From Cytobacillus firmus (GTDB taxonomy: Bacteria; Bacillota; Bacilli; Bacillales; Cytobacillaceae), in the NCBI RefSeq assembly GCF_023715565.1, contig NZ_JAMBOJ010000008.1, positions 38,940 to 102,939 on the forward strand: DNA of 64,000 nucleotides. The letters run 5' to 3'. This document shows, one piece after another, positions 53,740 through 62,520 of this stretch (within the stretch, counting starts at the first letter, position 1; every line of letters begins with the position of its first letter). Under the pieces are notes generated by a model. That model had not been told where the DNA came from. It was given only the letters and a program-made list of their open reading frames with translations, and did not search any database. A program made the position numbers and the translations under genes.

Positions 53740-53870
53740 TTGCAGTATCACAGCTTCGCTTGTTATACGAGATCTATGTCCCAACCAGCCTCAATCATGT
53801 TTCAACAAGTAGGGGGCAAACTGTTTAGCTGACGGGATCCAGGTCCCACGGGCAGTTACGTTTTACCCCG
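53740..53870 (-). ncRNA. Candidate IS110 bridge RNA (copy 1)
   Basis: In the non-coding end upstream of the transposase, AGCTGACGGG (53827-53836) and ACGGGCAGTT (53848-53857) flank a GGGA/TCCC hairpin. They resemble the two halves of the target motif GCTAACGGGGCAGGTT. Nearby, TTATACGA (53763-53770) and AACCAGC (53783-53789) resemble the IS ends (TAATACGAAA and ACCAGC). A target loop then a donor loop on the RNA strand is the published order in IS621. The limits are estimates. The same sequence lies at 58402-58532. Confidence 0.55.
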
Positions 53871-54013
53871 GCTACCGTTATAATAAGACCATATAAAAAA
53901 TGGTCAACCAGAAATATTTTCATATCTGGATGACCTTATAATACGAAAGGGGCAGGTTTGTTGAATAAAGAGATATAATTATTACTACGTATTATATATA
54001 AGCGGGAGACGCA

Positions 54014-54532
54014 ATGGAAAAACCAGTTTTTATTGAGGAATATACTTCTGATTGGGTAAAACAGTTTCAAGAGGAACGAGAAATTCTTAAATGGATAATA
54101 GGTGAAAAGGTTATTGCTATTGAGCACATTGGAAGTACATCTGTTGAAGGGTTAGGTGCTAAACCTATTTTAGATATTGCTATCGGAGTAAATGATTTAG
54201 AAGTGGTTAGTGAATTCATTGAGCCTTTAAAACAAATAGGATATGAATTTGTTTATCATAAAGAATTTCCTGAAAGACGCTTCTTTAGAAAGGGACAATG
54301 GAGAGCAGGCACACATCATTTGCATTTCTATAAGTTTCAAGGAGAACACTGGAACAATCAAATTTTGTTCAGAAATTATTTAAGAAATAATCCTGGTGTT
54401 TCCAAAGAATATCACCAATTAAAGGTTGATTTGGCAGAAAAGTTTCAATTTGACAGAGTTTCTTATACTGAGAATAAAGCTCCATTTATACAAAACGTAT
54501 TACAAAAAGCCAAAAAAGAAGAACAGGCATAA
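54014..54532 (+). CDS. GrpB family protein (nucleotidyltransferase-like fold)
   Basis: This 172-aa protein has the GrpB/UPF0157 phrases AIEHIGSTSVEGLGAKPILD and HHLHFYKFQGEHW, then RNYLRNNP. GrpB proteins have a nucleotidyltransferase-like fold of unknown substrate. It starts after GGGAGACGCA. The gene is monocistronic between IS copy 1 and spoIID. Confidence 0.9.
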   Translation: MEKPVFIEEYTSDWVKQFQEEREILKWIIGEKVIAIEHIGSTSVEGLGAKPILDIAIGVNDLEVVSEFIEPLKQIGYEFVYHKEFPERRFFRKGQWRAGTHHLHFYKFQGEHWNNQILFRNYLRNNPGVSKEYHQLKVDLAEKFQFDRVSYTENKAPFIQNVLQKAKKEEQA

Positions 54533-54570
54533 ATATTTATTGTGCTAACGGGTGCAAGAGTTAAAGATGA

Positions 54571-54594
54571 GGATCGCTGGAGCGATCTTTTTTC
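54571..54594 (+). terminator. Terminator after grpB-like gene
   Basis: GGATCGCT pairs with AGCGATC, followed by TTTTTT. Copies of the dispersed motif lie on both sides (54543 and 54601). Confidence 0.8.
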
Positions 54595-54721
54595 TTGTTT
54601 AACAAACGGGGCAGGTTTGTTAAGTAAGATATTTCCATGATAATACAAATTTTACTAAAAGAAGTTCTAAAAGCTTGTCCAAAACCCATATTAATTATGT
54701 ATATAAATATGGGAGGTATTT

Positions 54722-55771
54722 ATGAGACCAGTAACTATAATTATCATTTCATTTCTAATTTTCGTTCTTTGTGTCCCATCTCTAATCGTAATAGCTTTTG
54801 GTACTGATGCAACAAATACAAAAATTATATCATCTGAGCTTCCTCAAACTACAAATTCAGATACCTTACCAAAAAACAAACCAGCAAACAATTCAAAAAG
54901 CAGCAATAAAGACATTACTGTTTCAGTATTTAGAATGAATAATAAAGAAACTGAAAAAGTGAATTTAGAAGAATATTTAAAAGGAGTATTAGCATCAGAG
55001 ATGCCCGCAAATTACGAAATGGAGGCATTAAAAGCACAAGCTATTAGTGCAAGAACATATATTATGAAGTTTTTAATGTCTGAAAATAAAGGGGACTTAC
55101 CGCAAGGGGCTGATATTTCTGATTCCACACTACAACAAGTTTATAAAAATCAAGATGAATTGAAAGAAATGTGGAAGGATGATAATTATGAAAAGAATAT
55201 AAAAAAAATCACTCGGGCTGTTAAAGAAACTCAAGGATTGGTAATGAGTTACAATGGTGAACTTATTGATGCTTCTTTTTTTGCTATAAGCAATGGGTAT
55301 ACGGAGAATTCCGAGGACTATTGGACAACATCACTTCCGTATTTAAGAAGTGTCCCGAGTCCTTGGGACACAAAAGCTCCTGATTTTGTTAAAACGAAAA
55401 CATTTCCTGTTAAAGAAATCGAATCTAGGCTTGGAGTTAAAATATCAAATGAAATTAATGTTGAAAGAACGTCCAGTGATAGAGTGTCCATAATTATAAT
55501 TAGTGGAAAGAAACTAACCGGAGCGGAATTTAGGGAAGCTTTAGGTTTGAGATCGACGGATTTTAGTTTAAAACTTAACGGAAGTGATGTCCAAGTAACT
55601 ACAAGAGGCTATGGACACGGGGTTGGTATGAGCCAGTATGGGGCTAATAGTATGGCAAGTGAGGGGAAGAATTTTAAGGAAATATTAGGATATTATTATA
55701 AAGGAATTAAAATTGAGGATATAAAATCGAACCAAGGTTACAATAAGCTGGTCGTAAGAAATGGAAACTAA
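54722..55771 (+). CDS. spoIID: SpoIID-like lytic transglycosylase
   Basis: This 349-aa protein has an N-terminal membrane helix (VTIIIISFLIFVLCVPSLIV) and the SpoIID/LytB domain: VNLEEYLKGVLASEMPANYE, KAQAISARTYIM and RGYGHGVGMSQYGANSMA. SpoIID cuts glycan strands after amidase action by SpoIIP during engulfment. A SpoIIP paralogue lies 2.5 kb upstream, so a D-P pair is present on this element. Normal length (343 aa in B. subtilis). It starts behind GGGAGG. Confidence 0.92.
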   Translation: MRPVTIIIISFLIFVLCVPSLIVIAFGTDATNTKIISSELPQTTNSDTLPKNKPANNSKSSNKDITVSVFRMNNKETEKVNLEEYLKGVLASEMPANYEMEALKAQAISARTYIMKFLMSENKGDLPQGADISDSTLQQVYKNQDELKEMWKDDNYEKNIKKITRAVKETQGLVMSYNGELIDASFFAISNGYTENSEDYWTTSLPYLRSVPSPWDTKAPDFVKTKTFPVKEIESRLGVKISNEINVERTSSDRVSIIIISGKKLTGAEFREALGLRSTDFSLKLNGSDVQVTTRGYGHGVGMSQYGANSMASEGKNFKEILGYYYKGIKIEDIKSNQGYNKLVVRNGN

Positions 55772-55780
55772 TATCAAACT

Positions 55781-55806
55781 AAGCTGTCGTTGTGGCAGCT
55801 TTTTTA
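55781..55806 (+). terminator. Terminator after spoIID
   Basis: AAGCTGTCG pairs with GGCAGCTT (with a wobble pair), then TTTTT and a dispersed motif copy. Confidence 0.65.
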
Positions 55807-55911
55807 TTGAACAAACGGAGAAGGAGGTTAAAGTAAAATAGAGAATAATATAAGATATTCCTTTCCTTTTGTAAGAAAGGAGAATACCTTTAAAAAAGAA
55901 CAAGGAGTGGT

Positions 55912-56178
55912 TTGTTGAAAATAAGAACAAATAAACCCTATGTTTACTTCTTCTTCGAGCCAAATATAGTAATTGCACGTGAAATACCAAATAAACCATA
56001 TAAAAATTTAGAGGAATTTTGCTTGTGTCCTGGGTTTCATTATACATATGAACTTGAAGATAACGAGGATTTTGAATCCTTCAACCATAATAAGAATAAA
56101 CATTTAGAAGGAAAAGGTTATATAACAGACCAGGAATCAACTTTCAGTATGTTTAAAGTAATGAATGAACACTCATAA
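55912..56178 (+). CDS. Unknown 88-aa protein
   Basis: The TTG start follows AAGGAGTGG. The protein contains a Cys pair (FCLCPGFHYTYELEDNEDFE) but no known domain. The frame is clean and is followed by a terminator (56258-56280), so it is probably real. Confidence 0.5.
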   Translation: MLKIRTNKPYVYFFFEPNIVIAREIPNKPYKNLEEFCLCPGFHYTYELEDNEDFESFNHNKNKHLEGKGYITDQESTFSMFKVMNEHS

Positions 56179-56257
56179 GATAAATTAGACCTTATTTAGC
56201 TTAAGCCTTAAAAGGTGATTTAGTTATAGAACTAAAGTGAAAAAGCTAAAAAATCTA

Positions 56258-56280
56258 GGCTGTCATTAGGGCAGCTTTTT
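56258..56280 (+). terminator. Terminator after the 88-aa gene
   Basis: GCTGTC pairs with GGCAGC (one wobble), followed by TTTTT and a dispersed motif copy at about 56285. Confidence 0.6.
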
Positions 56281-56447
56281 CTTGTTCAACAAAAGGGGCA
56301 GGTTGGTTGAACATTAAATTGGTTCATTAATTTTGCTTGAAACAAATCGCGAAACAACCTGCTTTCGAGATACGGGTTATTGTCGTTGAGGATAATATTA
56401 TTTGAAATTGCGAAATCTAACTGTAAAAATTTATGGGAGTGAGCATC

Positions 56448-56888
56448 ATGAAGAAATTGATTGTTCTCTTTACAATTCTATTAATGTGTGCGACAGGTAA
56501 CTCGGTAAATGCTAAAAAACCTCAAGAATCTAAGGAAATTAAACCTTATGCAGAAGATTGGTATGTCACACCAGAAGACATTATAAGAGATATTGTATTT
56601 CCATCTATTGATAAAAGAGTGATGCAAGAGTATCCAGGTAATGATGCTGCTACCTTTGGTTGGCAGTCACAAAGGATTGTTGGTATTGTTTATAACAATA
56701 ATCATTCTTATGATATTTCCATAAGTATTCACGTTCCTGACGAAAGAAATGCACCTGGCAACTATGCACATGACTTGGTTAAAGTAAGAGTATCTCCATC
56801 CTGCGATAGCCCCAAAATTGGATGTAGTCATGGTTTCAAAGTGGAATTATTAGATTATGAGCATTTAAATAAGGAAGAAGTGGAATAG
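56448..56888 (+). CDS. Secreted DUF3888-like protein
   Basis: The ATG at 56448 follows GGAGTGAGC. A signal peptide (MKKLIVLFTILLMCATGNSV) precedes a domain beginning EDIIRDIVFPSIDKRVMQEY and containing SISIHVPDERNAPGNYAHDL. It resembles the DUF3888 family of secreted Bacillus proteins. Two cysteines (CDSPKIGC) may form a disulfide. Function unknown. Confidence 0.65.
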   Translation: MKKLIVLFTILLMCATGNSVNAKKPQESKEIKPYAEDWYVTPEDIIRDIVFPSIDKRVMQEYPGNDAATFGWQSQRIVGIVYNNNHSYDISISIHVPDERNAPGNYAHDLVKVRVSPSCDSPKIGCSHGFKVELLDYEHLNKEEVE

Positions 56889-56947
56889 GGTGTTGACTTT
56901 ATTGGTAGCACTAAACTTATATTCGACCATGTTCAACTTATTAAAAT

Positions 56948-56973
56948 AAAGGCTGCAAAAGGCAGCCTTTTTC
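56948..56973 (+). terminator. Terminator after the DUF3888-like gene
   Basis: AAAGGCTGC pairs with GGCAGCCTTT, then TTC. It ends just before IS110 copy 2. Confidence 0.8.
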
Positions 56974-56981
56974 TTATTGGA

Positions 56982-58620
56982 CTAAACCAGCTAATAGTTT
57001 GTCAATATTTTTCATTAAAATATCGAAATTCATCGTGATATACTAAAAAAGGGTATACTAAATAACCTTCATATTCTCTGAACTGGAAGGTTTTTCGTTA
57101 TTTAGTTAGATGTTGCTACTATGCTATATCTTGGAAAGTTGTTCTGTCTCTTAATAAGGCAAATATCCAGTGTAAGAGCTTATTTACACAAGCAATTACA
57201 GCTACTTTAAATGGTTTTCCTTCCTCGCGTTTCTTATCATAGAACTCTCGTAATTTCTTATTTCGAGGAATGATTTCATCGCTTGTTTTGCTCTTGCGAC
57301 AGTCACGTATCGCACAACGAACAGCCATATATAAGGCGTGGCGAAGCCTGCTGGAACCTCTTTTAGTGATTCGGTTTTTTGTGGCGGTAAACTTGCCTGA
57401 TTCAAAAACACTAGGATCTACTCCAGCGAAAGCCACGAGCTTTTTAGGATCAGTAAATCGATCTATCTCCCCAATTTCAGAAATGATCGTGGCAGCGATC
57501 TTTTCACCGATACCAGGGATAGATTTGATAATATTATATTCTTCAACTTCTTTAGCGAGGGCATCTATCTCTGATTCCAATGTGGATAGGTGCTCTTTAT
57601 ATTGAAGAATAATATTAATATACATACCTAAGCTTAAGAAATGACTCTGATAGACTGTCTTTTCAAAGGGATTGCGAGTTGCCGCCTCTTTTAGTTGTAA
57701 GGCTTTTTCGTTGGCCCATCTGATTGAGCGACTTTTACATAATTCCTTAATTCTATTTGAGAGTGTTTCATCACTAGCTTCTAATATGTCTTCAGAGGAC
57801 GGAAACTCCTTTAAGGTTAAGAGTGATACTACAGAATATAAATCACCGAACACTCCCCGATATTCAGGGAATACTTGATCTAGAATAGCCTGGAACTGAA
57901 GCTTTGTCTGAATCATCACTCCTGTAATATTCTCGTGTTGTCTTGTAAGGTTACGAAGATTTAAAAGCTGAACCCCTCGCTTTTTATAAGGTTCTAACTC
58001 CTCCTTGTAAAACAACTCGCAGAGGTGGTAAGCATCGACGGCATCTGTCTTTACTTTCCTTAAACTTGAACTTTTCGCCTTGTAGGAAATCAAAGGGTTA
58101 ATAATAATTAATAAATATCCACGTTCCTCTAAATATTGGACTACTGCTGTTTGATAGTGTCCAGTAGCTTCAAGAATAACTGGAGGTTTTAAACCTGTTT
58201 CTTTTTGTACTACCTCTAAAAACTCTACAAGTAAAGCAAGACCCTGAATAGTATGTGCTACTTTAAAGCTCTTTCGGAATGGTTTACCTTTATCGACAAA
58301 AGCTTGAACCTGACTTTCCCCCTTAGAAATATCCAGACCAACGACTGGATTCACCAAAATCATCTCCTAATCTTTAATTTTGCCGGTACCCCTTATTCTC
58401 CTTGCAGTATCACAGCTTCGCTTGTTATACGAGATCTATGTCCCAACCAGCCTCAATCATGTTTCAACAAGTAGGGGGCAAACTGTTTAGCTGACGGGAT
58501 CCAGGTCCCACGGGCAGTTACGTTTTACCCCGGCTACCGTTATAATAAGACCATATAAAAAATGGTCAACCAGAAATATTTTCATATCTGGATGACCTTA
58601 TAATACGAAAGGGGCAGGTT
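56982..58620 (-). mobile_element. IS110-family insertion sequence, copy 2
   Basis: It is identical to copy 1 (offset 4662 bases) and in the same orientation. The flanks are again halves of the dispersed motif (TTGGACTAA on the left, GGGGCAGGTTAGC on the right). The two direct copies enclose about 3.0 kb with grpB, spoIID, the 88-aa gene and the DUF3888-like gene. Identity shows recent transposition. Confidence 0.88.
57119..58363 (-). CDS. IS110-family transposase, copy 2
   Basis: This 414-aa protein is identical in sequence to the transposase at 52457-53701, with intact DEDD and C-terminal serine-containing domains. Both copies are therefore potentially active. Confidence 0.95.
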   Translation of the reverse strand: MILVNPVVGLDISKGESQVQAFVDKGKPFRKSFKVAHTIQGLALLVEFLEVVQKETGLKPPVILEATGHYQTAVVQYLEERGYLLIIINPLISYKAKSSSLRKVKTDAVDAYHLCELFYKEELEPYKKRGVQLLNLRNLTRQHENITGVMIQTKLQFQAILDQVFPEYRGVFGDLYSVVSLLTLKEFPSSEDILEASDETLSNRIKELCKSRSIRWANEKALQLKEAATRNPFEKTVYQSHFLSLGMYINIILQYKEHLSTLESEIDALAKEVEEYNIIKSIPGIGEKIAATIISEIGEIDRFTDPKKLVAFAGVDPSVFESGKFTATKNRITKRGSSRLRHALYMAVRCAIRDCRKSKTSDEIIPRNKKLREFYDKKREEGKPFKVAVIACVNKLLHWIFALLRDRTTFQDIA

Positions 58621-58696
58621 AGCTTAAGAAGGGATACTTGTATATTTGTTGAATAAGTAAATTAAGAGGAAATTTGAATCCAGGAGTGGATGAAAA

Positions 58697-58873
58697 ATGT
58701 CTGATAAAAAACCTATTAATGATGCAATGGAACATATGAGTAACATTGAGGGTTATCCAACAGATGTAGATTTAAAGAAATTGCCTAAACTGTTAAGGTA
58801 TTTTGGATATTTCTTTATTTGCTTTTTTTCTATATCAATACTTTTCATAATTATAGCTAAGTTAATTTTGTAG
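58697..58873 (+). CDS. Small membrane protein, 58 aa
   Basis: ATG 58697 lies shortly after CAGGAGTGG and opens a 58-residue protein. A polar N-terminal half (KKPINDAMEHMSNIEGYPT) is followed by one hydrophobic helix (YFFICFFSISILFIIIAKLI). A terminator follows at 58893. Function unknown. Confidence 0.6.
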   Translation: MSDKKPINDAMEHMSNIEGYPTDVDLKKLPKLLRYFGYFFICFFSISILFIIIAKLIL

Positions 58874-58892
58874 TAATAAATGTTCTACCATT

Positions 58893-58917
58893 GGGCTGCT
58901 TTCAGGCGGCTTTTTTT
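58893..58917 (+). terminator. Terminator after the 58-aa gene
   Basis: GGCTGC and GGCGGC-type pairing around TTTCA, then seven T, followed directly by a dispersed motif copy (AACAAACGGGGCAG). Confidence 0.6.
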
Positions 58918-59041
58918 AATTGAACAAACGGGGCAGTTTTATGGAAAAAGGACTTATCATTCCTAGAGTCCTATTTATTTATTATAATACCTTGCATTAT
59001 ATAGTATTTTATTTTATCTTTAGATAAGGGGGTGGGCAAAT

Positions 59042-59383
59042 TTGGAAGTTAATAAAGAAGTGCTAAAGGGTCATATTGATACGTTAATACTGTCTTTACT
59101 ACATACTAGAGATTTGTACGGATATGAGTTAGCAAAACTGGTTCGAGAAAAAAGCGAAGACCAATTTGAAATAAAGGAAGGGACACTTTATTTATCTCTA
59201 AAGCGTTTAGAAAAAAATAAATGGATTGAATCTTACTGGGGCGATGAACAAGGACCAGGAGGAAGAAGAAAATACTACAAACTTACACCACAGGGTGAAG
59301 AAGGTTTTGAAAAAAAGCGTTTGGAATGGCAGTTTGTAAAAAAAATTATTGATTCGTTTTTAGAAGGGGGAGAACAAGCATGA
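59042..59383 (+). CDS. PadR family transcriptional regulator
   Basis: This 113-aa protein has the PadR winged helix (LKGHIDTLILSLLHTRDLYG, EGTLYLSLKRLEKNKWIE and GPGGRRKYYKLTPQGEEGF). TTG 59042 follows AAGGGGGTGGG. It overlaps the next gene by 4 bases (ATGA). PadR proteins repress genes for stress or membrane-active compounds. Confidence 0.93.
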   Translation: MEVNKEVLKGHIDTLILSLLHTRDLYGYELAKLVREKSEDQFEIKEGTLYLSLKRLEKNKWIESYWGDEQGPGGRRKYYKLTPQGEEGFEKKRLEWQFVKKIIDSFLEGGEQA

Positions 59384-60198
59384 AACAAATAGAATCGTAT
59401 GTTGATGAAGTTTATCATAATGTTGGTGGGAATAAGAAAGACATTGAAGATTTAAAAGCAGAAATGAAAAATCATTTGTTAGAAGCAGTTCACGAATTGA
59501 AATCAGAGGGAAAATCAGAACAAGAAGCTATTGAAATAGCAATTAACCGTTTTGGCGGAGAAAATGAAATGCGTTCTGTTATAGGGCAATTATTTAAAGC
59601 ACAAAAAGTATTTGCAAAATGGGTGCTTTATCTAGCTTTAATATGCCTTATTACTACTGTTACCCCATTTGGAGTTATATGGTCATTAGAAGAACAAAAT
59701 GCACGCGAAAATTCCATTGTTGCGACTAAAATTTTTGATGTGTTGGATGGAAAAAGAGCCATTTCAAAAGATATGGAAGAAGAAATAAAAGGGCTCGTTC
59801 AAGGAACAGACCAAATTTCACAAATCGAAATTTATAATGTAAGTAATGTTGATAATAACAATTTGGTATTTGATTATGTAAGAGATACAAAGCCAGATTA
59901 CCGATATGAACAAAAAGTGTGGAATCCTGAATGGCTTCAAGCCGATTTCTTTCCTTATGGAAACGGCGATGGTAAACGGTGGTACGTTGAAATGGAAACG
60001 AGACATATTGGTAGTTTAATGTCTATAATTTTGTTCTCAGGGATGGCAGTTTATATAACTTTGTTCACTATTTGGGCAACCGTTAATGCTTATCATCATA
60101 AACGATTAAATATTGGTTGGGTTATCGTGTTTACTTTATTAAATATTGTCGGTTATTTGCTTTATTTTTTAGTAGGGAAAAGAAAAGTGCCAGCTTAG
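59380..60198 (+). CDS. HAAS-domain (DUF1700-like) membrane protein
   Basis: This 272-aa protein has an N-terminal helical HAAS/permease-prefix domain (ESYVDEVYHNVGGNKKDIED, then EQEAIEIAINRFGGE), one membrane helix, an extracytoplasmic loop and two C-terminal helices. Such proteins are usually paired with PadR regulators, as here, and may sense membrane signals. It is translationally coupled to padR. Confidence 0.8.
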   Translation: MKQIESYVDEVYHNVGGNKKDIEDLKAEMKNHLLEAVHELKSEGKSEQEAIEIAINRFGGENEMRSVIGQLFKAQKVFAKWVLYLALICLITTVTPFGVIWSLEEQNARENSIVATKIFDVLDGKRAISKDMEEEIKGLVQGTDQISQIEIYNVSNVDNNNLVFDYVRDTKPDYRYEQKVWNPEWLQADFFPYGNGDGKRWYVEMETRHIGSLMSIILFSGMAVYITLFTIWATVNAYHHKRLNIGWVIVFTLLNIVGYLLYFLVGKRKVPA

Positions 60199-60209
60199 AT
60201 CTGTGATAC

Positions 60210-60241
60210 AAAAACAGGAATGATAGGTATTCCTGTTTTTT
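60210..60241 (+). terminator. Terminator of the padR operon
   Basis: AAAACAGGAAT pairs with ATTCCTGTTTT, then TT. A dispersed motif variant follows (CTAGCGGGCAGG). Confidence 0.8.
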
Positions 60242-60326
60242 CAACTAGCGGGCAGGTTAATGGAAAAAGGAAAAATATTGGTAATTACAGAAGTTTTATA
60301 GTAATAAAAATATAGTGAGGTGTGAA

Positions 60327-60758
60327 ATGGAAATTAGGATAGCAACAGTGAATGATATTAAGGAAATAACTATATTGATGGAACACCTTGGATATCCCAC
60401 AACAATCGAAAAAATGAAAAAACGATTTAGCAATATTGAATCTAGTCCAGACTACCATACTTTGTTAGCATTATATGATGCTAAAGTAGTTGGAATGATA
60501 GGACTTGTAAAAGGGTATTATTATGAATTAGATGGCTTATATGTTCGTATTGTAGCCCTTGTGGTAGACTCAAATCACCGTAATAAAGGGATAGGTAAAC
60601 AGCTATTAAACGAGGCAGAAATTTGGGCAAAAAAAATTGGAGCAACGGGAATAGGGCTAAATAGTGGGAACCGACCAGAGAGAATTAATGCTCATAAATT
60701 CTATAAAAATAGTGGCTATATAGAAAAAAGTGTTGGATTTGCAAAAAGGCTTATCTAA
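60327..60758 (+). CDS. GNAT family N-acetyltransferase
   Basis: This 143-aa protein has the acetyl-CoA loop VDSNHRNKGIGKQLLNEAEI and a C-terminal NAHKFYKNSGY typical of GNAT enzymes. ATG 60327 follows GAGGTG. The substrate is unknown. It could modify an antibiotic or a small metabolite. Confidence 0.9.
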   Translation: MEIRIATVNDIKEITILMEHLGYPTTIEKMKKRFSNIESSPDYHTLLALYDAKVVGMIGLVKGYYYELDGLYVRIVALVVDSNHRNKGIGKQLLNEAEIWAKKIGATGIGLNSGNRPERINAHKFYKNSGYIEKSVGFAKRLI

Positions 60759-60836
60759 AATACCCACTGTAAAGTTTGTGAATAATTGTACTTAAACAAA
60801 CAGGTGCTATTGTTTAATAAGCTATATTAATAAAGG

Positions 60837-60992
60837 GGCTGGGACAAAAGCATTTCGACCAAAGAAAAAAACGAACTATTATTCGAAATTCTGATTTAGA
60901 GTTTCGTAATAGTTCGTTTTTTTTATTTTTATTACTTTTTAAAATAGAAATCATTCGGCTTTAACAACGGACAATTTAGTTCTGTCCCAGCC
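60837..60992. repeat. Structured inverted-repeat element (about 155 bp)
   Basis: The ends GGCTGGGACA and TGTCCCAGCC form an outer inverted repeat. A second hairpin lies within (AACGAACTATTA pairing with TAATAGTTCGTT, about 60881-60920) followed by TTTTTT. Elements with this end motif are widespread in Firmicutes intergenic regions, from memory. It may be a MITE or a structured terminator between convergent genes. Confidence 0.6.
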
Positions 60993-61000
60993 TCTTTTAT

Positions 61001-62167
61001 TTAAATCTTATTAATGATATCAGAGTCTTTCCAAGAATGAGCAGCGTTATTTTTACGTAGCATTTTTCTTTGTAAATAAATCTGGGTCGTCTTGATGTCG
61101 GAATGGCCAAGACTTTCCTTTATGGTCAACAAATCTGCGCCCTGGTCAGCACTAATAAGAGCAAAACCATGTCTGAAGCTATGAGGCGTAATAGGATTTT
61201 TACGCATTTTAATAAAGTCCAAATCAGCTTTGTTTATTTTTGTGATTAAATAATTCGACAGATATTTATATCCATAGGCCTTTCCCTTAGAAGTAGTAAA
61301 CAAAGGGGAGCTATCGGAAGGATCGAGTTTAAAGTCTAACCTTCTTCTTTTACGAAACCCCTCTATTGCCTTTAAAACATTTGGGTGAATTAAAACTTGC
61401 CGCTCCTTTTGTCCCTTTCCCATGACTGTAAGCCAGTATTCTCCATCTAAATACGCTAGATCACTAACTTTCGCATTACAGAGCTCCTGTATACGGAGCC
61501 CGGTTGTGGCCAATACTGATATCAATCCGTAAAGGATAGGATGAGTTCTGAAGTAATTGACTAAGCTAATTACCTCCACAGAACTCATCTCTTTATTTGG
61601 TCTATCAAAGGATCGAACATTGCTGCTTAACATTTTTTGATGAAGCGGCACCTTAATGTATTTATTTTCGTACAGGAACTTTAAGAACCCTCTAATTACC
61701 ACTGTTTTTCGGCTTAAGGTAGCTACAGAATATTGCTTACCACCCTTCCCAAGGGGATCTTCCTTCAACCACTCCTGGTATTTCCTCATATTCCGTGATG
61801 TTAGATTCTTCAATAACCGATACTCTTGCACATCTGTAATTTCAACTTCTAGCAATTCTGCTTGTTCCAGCAGCTGCTGATAGACCAGAAGAAGATCCCT
61901 AAGATATTCCCGCTTTGTATTTTCTGTTCGATTTTTCTTCTCATTTAAATCCTTTTTTTGGTGTACGTAAAAATATATCATCTCGATATCGTTAAAGAGT
62001 GAAAAGTTAGCTTCACCGTCTTTATCTATAATATCGCTCATTTTTTTATGTAAGGAATTATCTAGAAGGTATGTTACCAAAGAAGAAATTGTTTGAGCTT
62101 TATTTATTAAATCAGGAGTTATTAATTTATTAATTTGTTCAGTATAAACTAATTCACTAGATTTCAT
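61001..62167 (-). CDS. Tyrosine recombinase (XerC/D-like)
   Basis: This 388-aa protein keeps all catalytic residues: Arg in TTGLRIQELCNAKV, Lys in GKGQKERQV, HSFRHGFAL, LGHSDI and Tyr in TTQIYLQ. The N-terminal domain is longer than in XerC/D (residues 1-190). It could resolve plasmid multimers or integrate an element. It starts at ATG 62167 behind GGAGG. No neighbouring attachment site was identified. Confidence 0.92.
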   Translation of the reverse strand: MKSSELVYTEQINKLITPDLINKAQTISSLVTYLLDNSLHKKMSDIIDKDGEANFSLFNDIEMIYFYVHQKKDLNEKKNRTENTKREYLRDLLLVYQQLLEQAELLEVEITDVQEYRLLKNLTSRNMRKYQEWLKEDPLGKGGKQYSVATLSRKTVVIRGFLKFLYENKYIKVPLHQKMLSSNVRSFDRPNKEMSSVEVISLVNYFRTHPILYGLISVLATTGLRIQELCNAKVSDLAYLDGEYWLTVMGKGQKERQVLIHPNVLKAIEGFRKRRRLDFKLDPSDSSPLFTTSKGKAYGYKYLSNYLITKINKADLDFIKMRKNPITPHSFRHGFALISADQGADLLTIKESLGHSDIKTTQIYLQRKMLRKNNAAHSWKDSDIINKI

Positions 62168-62520
62168 ATTTTATTTTACCTCCTTTTAGATGAAATATAT
62201 TTATTAACAATTTTATTTAAAACTATTAATTTTATTTAGATTTTATTATAAAAAACTTCTTATATAAGGAGTTATTAAGTAATTATCTTACATTTATTAT
62301 AATACAGATTACGAGAAAAATAGGTTATTTGTCTATACATAATAATCACTAATATTTTTATATTTATTTATTGTTTTAATACATATAACATAAATAACTA
62401 GACAATAAGTATTGAGTTTGATATATTTGTTTGAAGGAAAGGTTTTCCATCAACCAAGGCTTAGGTTTAACTGGAGACTTTCCTAACACACTAAAAAATT
62501 TTAAGAAGGGCTGATTAGGA
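62168..62520. other. Non-coding AT-rich stretch
   Basis: No gene, terminator or clear repeat is seen. It would hold the promoter of the recombinase on the minus strand, and possibly its recombination site. Confidence 0.4.

Larger units (their letters stand above)
52320..53958 (-). mobile_element. IS110-family insertion sequence, copy 1
   Basis: This segment is identical, over about 1639 bases including both non-coding ends, to 56982-58620. It has no terminal inverted repeats, as usual for IS110. The outermost shared bases CTAA (left) and GGGGCAGGTT (right) are parts of the dispersed motif, so the true element is a few bases shorter. The non-coding end upstream of the transposase (53702-53950) is long, as in IS110 members that encode a bridge RNA. 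Confidence 0.88.

Noticed and set aside
52540..53812. Several plus-strand open frames opposite the IS110 transposase
   Set aside because: They are shadows of the transposase and occur identically in both copies.
52320..58620. The two IS110 copies and the DNA between them as a composite transposon
   Set aside because: IS110 elements use bridge-RNA-guided insertion without terminal repeats. Each copy sits in its own repeat motif, so two independent insertions explain the layout better.
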